Translations under genes and position numbers: made by a program
Assembly: GCF_001411555.2 (NCBI RefSeq)
Contig: NC_049914.1
Location: forward strand, 10,902,847 to 10,966,846
Direction of reading: 5' to 3'
DNA length: 64,000 bases
DNA from: Juglans regia
Lineage: Eukaryota > Streptophyta > Magnoliopsida > Fagales > Juglandaceae
Notes under the pieces: generated by a model
Database searches by the model: none
What the model was told of the DNA's origin: nothing
The model's input: the letters and a program-made list of their open reading frames with translations, nothing else
Shown: positions 59,758 through 64,000 of the stretch, in pieces
Layout: every line of letters starts with the position of its first letter
How positions within the stretch are numbered: the stretch's first letter is position 1

Positions 59758-62562
59758 ATGGATGGCAGAGTAAACATGCCAAACTCCGGTAGCAAACGAG
59801 GCGGATGGATCACCTTCCCCTTCATCACCGGTCTCTCTCTCTCTCTCTCTGTGATACAAATTATTACAGCACAAAATACCCACGCAGACGTGCACAAAAT
59901 GTTTTGGATCAATATATATATATATATGCTTATTCTTTGTATATTGAGCAGGGGCTGTTGTGGGCTTGACGCTTGCGACCGGAGGATGGCTGTCAAACTT
60001 GATTGTATATCTGATTCAGGAATTCAATGTGAAAAGTATAAATGCTGCTCAGATTTCAAACATAGCGAGTGGTTGCATCTGTCTGTTCCCTATCATTGGA
60101 GCTGTTGTTGCCGACTCTTTCCTAGGCTCTTTCTTCGTTGCCTCAATTTCGGCCTGTATCTCTTTGCTGGTAATTAATACTCTCGCACTGTTACATAATG
60201 TGTGCTGTTTCTTCTCTCTCTCTGTATATTTACTTTTTCCAGCATAAGAGATGGTACAGTCTCTGAACTGTGGTGAATTGTTAGTTTATGTTCTTTCACT
60301 TACCCAGAAGAAGCATATAATCTATTCTTCGCTAGATATAAAAACTAATCATCCTGTCTTTTCCTAGTAATGGGGAAGTAATTAAAGTTTCTGTCAAAGG
60401 GAAAATATACACACATTTGCCTTCAGAAAATAAGATTGGAAAAGCAAGTACTGCTAGAATAATTGTAGGCACTTGAAGGAAAGTGTTGCACGATTTTTAA
60501 CTCAAACATTACTTGGCAATTATAAATTATAAGTTTGATGTGGTAACCACCAAAAGTATCAAAAGGGACTCGAGCTGACACAATGATTAGAAGTTATATA
60601 ATAGATAAGAAAATGAAGATGAGGAATATCATGATTAATAGGCTGTAGTGGATATGTTGCTGAAATCTTTGTTTCCTTTTCATCTGCCTCTGTTGCAGAA
60701 CAATATATGGACCATAACTGCTGAACCTGCAACTTGAAAGAGCAAATTAAGTAAGATTCTAATGCTGCAGCCTACGACTATTTATTTACCTTTGCAGGGC
60801 ATAGTTCTTTTAGCATTGACTGCAACACTTGATTCCTTGAGGCCACAGCCATGTGATGACGGATCAAGCTTGTGCACACCACCCTCAAAACTCCAATATG
60901 CGGTCCTTTACACAGCTTTAGCTCTGGCATGTATCGGGTGTGGAGGTTCTCGCTTTACTCTGGCAACAATGGGAGCAAATCAATTTGATAAGCCGAAAGA
61001 TCAAGGGATTTTCTTCAACTGGTATTTCTTCAGTCTTTACACTGCTTTAGCAGTAAGCAACACTGCCATTGTCTACATTGAGGACAACTTGAGTTGGAGA
61101 TTGGGATTTGGCCTTAGTGCCATTACTAACTTAATCGGTTTGGCCTTCTTGTTGTTGGGAAGCCGTTTCTACATTTATGATAAAATACAAGGGAGCCCAT
61201 TCACTGGTTTAGTTCGTGTTATTGTAGCCACGATTCAGAAGAGGAAGGTGCAGCTCTCATCCAAAACCGAGGATTACTACTATGGTCAAGATGGAATTGC
61301 AGAAATAGCTATACCATCTAAAAGGAGGTTCAGGTAGGAAGTCGAGTTATTAAAACTGCAAAATTCCTTTTTTAGGTATATTCTTGGGGGAAAATTGTTT
61401 TTTCTATTTAATTTATACGTTGGTTTCTAGGCTCATACAATTTCAATAGATCAGTTTTGAGCTTAATTAGTTGAAGGTTGTATATACTCCATTCACTATA
61501 TCATATCAACTTAAAACATATAAGCTCTGTTGGAGAAAGAACATATCAGAGACCATCAACATCTTGAACCATGTGGAAGTCATTTGACTCCTAATGTTTC
61601 ATAATTAATTTGATATAAGCACATCGACCATGTGTAGACCATGCGACAGATTTGTTGGTCTAAAATAAGCTACAGAAATGAATGCACTCTTGATGCAGGT
61701 TTCTCAACCGTGCAGCACTCAAAATAGAAGGAGATGTTCAATCGGACGGTTCAGTGGCAAAACCTTGGAGAATATGCACAATGCAACAAGTAGAAGATCT
61801 CAGAAACCTGATCAGAATATTGCCATTATGGTCAACAGGTGTCTTCCTAAGTACCCCAATAGCAGTCCAGTCCAGTTTGACAATCCTCCAAGCTCTAACC
61901 ATGGACCGTAACGTTGGTCCTCATTTCAAAATCCCATCTGGGTCTATCCTGGTGTTGGTCCTAATCTCCGCATCCATCTTTCTCACCATTATTGATCGTT
62001 TCTTATGTCCAATGTGGCAGAAACTCACAGGTTCCCTCCGATGCCCCTCCAACGAATAGGGGTAGGCCACGTGCTAAACATATTGAGCATGGCCACGTCA
62101 GCGCTAGTGGAATCAAAGCGGCTCAATATAGCCCAGGCCCACCACCTCCAAGACCAGCCCAGATCCATAGTGCCCATGTCTGTCTTGTGGCTATTTCCAC
62201 AACTAGCTTTGGTTGGCATTGGAGAAGCATTTCATTTCCCAGGGCAAGTTGCATTGTATTATCAAGAATTTCCAACATCACTCAAAACTACATCAACTGC
62301 AATGATTTCAATGATCATTGGGATAGCTTTTTATCTGAGCACGGCTTTGATTGATCTTGTTCGAAGGGTCACAGGATGGCTACCAGACAATATAAATGAT
62401 GGAAGGGTTGATAATGTTTATTGGGCATTAGTTGTGGTGGGGGTGCTCAACTTTGCTTACTACTTGTTGTGCGCTTGTTTGTACAGATATCAAAATGTTG
62501 GAAAGGGATCAGAAAATGGTGGTTCTGGCTGTACTGATAATGAGGCATATGGTAAGGCTTAA
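59758..62562 (+). CDS. NPF2: NRT1/PTR family transporter, NPF2 (NAXT-like), one apparent frameshift
   Basis: A 12-helix major-facilitator transporter. NPF2/NAXT relatives move nitrate or other anions across the plasma membrane. Exons: 59758-59830, 59952-60169, 60798-61333 and 61699-62562, with GT-AG introns. Matching family blocks are GGWITFPFITG, GGWLSNLIVYLIQEFNVKSI, TATLDSLRPQPC, GGSRFTLATMGANQFDKPKD, QGIFFNWYFFSLYT and AIVYIEDNLSWRLGFGLS. In the last exon these are FLNRAALKIEGD, KPWRICTMQQVEDLRNLIRI, GIGEAFHFPGQVALYYQEFP and DNINDGRVDNVYW. The proton-coupling ExxER motif of many NPF proteins is absent from helix 1, as I recall for NAXT-type members. At 62033-62034 one base seems missing: the frame ends GSLRCPSNE-stop, while the next frame continues MPLQRIGVGHVLNILSMA. 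With that base the protein would be 563 aa, normal for the family. Confidence 0.9.
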
Positions 62563-62759
62563 TGTATGTATCTAAAACGTTTTCTTTTGAAACGACGCAT
62601 AAGGGAGATTCTATATATCAACATTTGTCTCCTACCCCAAAGCAAATGCATTCTCAGATTAATCGAGGTTTTGAATCAGAAATCACTGCTGGGGTACTGT
62701 TTAATCTGGCACTTTCTTCTGCGTACACAATGTGAATCAGTTAAGGGGTGTTTGCTTGT
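62563..62759 (+). other. 3' flank of the NPF gene
   Basis: Probable 3' UTR; no distinct poly(A) signal chosen. It adjoins a gypsy fragment. Confidence 0.3.
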
Positions 62760-63034
62760 GTATGAATTTTCAATTGAGTATAAGAAGGGGTGGAAAACAA
62801 GGTAGTTGATGCCTTGCCTAGAAGAGATTATGATGATAGTGTAGAATCTAGTTCCTTGCCAGCCATATCCTTCCCAATCCCCTTGGAGAACTAAAGGCTA
62901 CATATTCTGAAGACCCAGAAACACAACAGCAGCTAAATCAGTTACAGGAGGGCTCACCTCCTAGTTCCTCTTTTACTATGAAGCATAGAGTGTTGTTCAT
63001 GAATGGTAGAATTTATATTCCCAATTGTTCTGGC
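62760..63034 (+). mobile_element. Ty3/gypsy RNase H to integrase junction fragment
   Basis: Plus strand encodes FSIEYKKGW, then after a shift NKVVDALPRRDYDDS, matching the YKxGxxNxVADALSRR end of gypsy RNase H. A linker follows (LPAISFPIP, TQQQLNQLQEG), and the integrase N-terminal strand begins with RVLFMNGRIYIPN. It is cut at 63034 by a hAT-like end. Confidence 0.68.
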
Positions 63035-63204
63035 TATGGGTGTAACCAGTCTAATTTTGGACAAATTTTAGAACTAAACTGATATACAACGGTTTTGGAA
63101 ATTTGAGAATTGGTAAGGACCGATTCATCACTAAAACTAGAACTTTCAGATTTTTCAATTTCAGTCATGTTCGGTCCGATTTTATGGTTTACCATTTACA
63201 CATG
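63035..63204. mobile_element. Worn or truncated hAT-type MITE
   Basis: It starts TATGGGTGTAACC, one change from the TAGGGGTGTAACC end of the other copies, and retains ggttttgg and ggtccgat arm traces. The right end is unclear (ccatttacacatg) and no 8-bp flank repeat was found. Confidence 0.5.
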
Positions 63205-64000
63205 TGGCATTATATAAATTTATTATAATAATTTTTTCAATATTAAACTTAGTTATTAGAATTTAGTATTTATTATATTAGGGATTTTTCAATAACTCAA
63301 CTCTGATCAATCCCATTTTAATGGTCACAGACTAATTAGTCTCCAAAATAAATTAAGCTAGCACACCAAGCCTGCGGAATTAAAAACTTAAATCTTATTA
63401 TAAATCAGTCCTTCAAATCTGCAATTCTAAAACCTTAAACTATATTAGAATCACTTTTCAAAATATGTAAAATCGATAAACTTATATCCAATAATAAAAC
63501 AATCAACTCCCAAAGCTTTCAAAATCAAAAACATTAAAATGATAACAAATTATTTCCTAAATTTTGCAAAAGCTTAAACCTTTGGTGAAATTCTCGTAAA
63601 TCTATCCTTAAAATTTGTTTAACTTACAACCTCATATTCTAAAGCCTCATGTCATATTTCCACGTAATCTAAAATCTCAATTATCCTACTCCCCAAAGAA
63701 ATCACCCAAACCATGTCATTCCCTTCATGCCTCGAGATTATAAAAGCAACCCAAGTTGATAAGAGTTCAGACATACTTCACTAAATATTAATACCTATCA
63801 ATGACATCATCAGTCGTACCATCTTCCTACTATAGTGTAACCTTTAGCCCCACTCTTACTCAAAACAAATTAAAATAAAATATAGTAAAATAAATTAAAA
63901 TAAAAAACAATAACACAAAATAAAATAAAACCAGTAAAATAAAATAACATACGTCAAAATGAATAAAACAAATGAAGTAGTACACAATAAATAATTAAAA
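63205..64000. other. AT-rich DNA, possibly part of an LTR
   Basis: No gene is seen on either strand. The last 150 bases are dominated by taaaataaaa-type runs. It may be gypsy LTR sequence but has no diagnostic end within the window. Confidence 0.3.

Overview
The window is nuclear DNA of a flowering plant. It holds multi-exon genes with GT-AG introns and long AT-rich intergenic DNA, and it is packed with LTR retrotransposons, LINE tails and MITEs. Ends such as TAGGGGTGTAA and gatgagatgag-type MITEs remind me of woody eudicots of the Fagales (walnut or hickory relatives). That placement is an impression from memory, not something shown here.

Host genes. (1) A 3-ketoacyl-CoA synthase pseudogene lies on the minus strand at 2980-4383, with one stop and at least two frameshifts. 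(2) An intact six-exon group A MAP kinase most like MPK3 is on the plus strand (23679-28331, 375 aa). (3) A seven-exon CCHC zinc-knuckle protein is on the plus strand (35790-42135, 525 aa), probably an RNA-binding Air1/ZCCHC7-type protein. Its 3.4 kb fifth intron is full of transposon insertions. (4) A four-exon NRT1/PTR (NPF2, NAXT-like) transporter is on the plus strand (59758-62562), complete except for an apparent 1-base deletion near 62033.

Mobile DNA. The region 7840-15576 is a young LTR retrotransposon in minus orientation, bounded by the 5-bp duplication ATGAC. It has PBS, PPT and an intact 698-aa gag but no protease, integrase, RT or RNase H. Instead it carries a second ORF of the 'putative plant transposon protein' kind, with its own leader and a probable 5'-UTR intron. 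Its LTRs hold GC-rich arrays built on the palindrome CGCTCGAGCG. The region 46520-58596 is an older copia-type element (duplication GAGAC), also without RT or integrase. It is interrupted by an Athila-type gypsy remnant (47484-51837, flanks ACAAC), a hAT-type MITE inside a gag zinc-knuckle codon run (52644-53294, duplication ATGGTCAC) and an 881-bp LINE-like insert in its right LTR (56979-57859, 18-bp duplication). Four hAT-type MITEs rich in CCGGTCCGG show 8-bp duplications, one with a single mismatch. Further relics are LINE 3' parts (1-305, 19362-21070, 38336-38803), gypsy chromovirus pieces (29500-31810, 62760-63030), a degenerate copia (43560-45800), a Tourist-like MITE (29170-29389), other MITEs and a truncated SINE-like insert (40617-40780).

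The host genes show no functional cluster. Their interest lies in how repeats have accumulated around and inside them. I found no rRNA, tRNA or CRISPR array.
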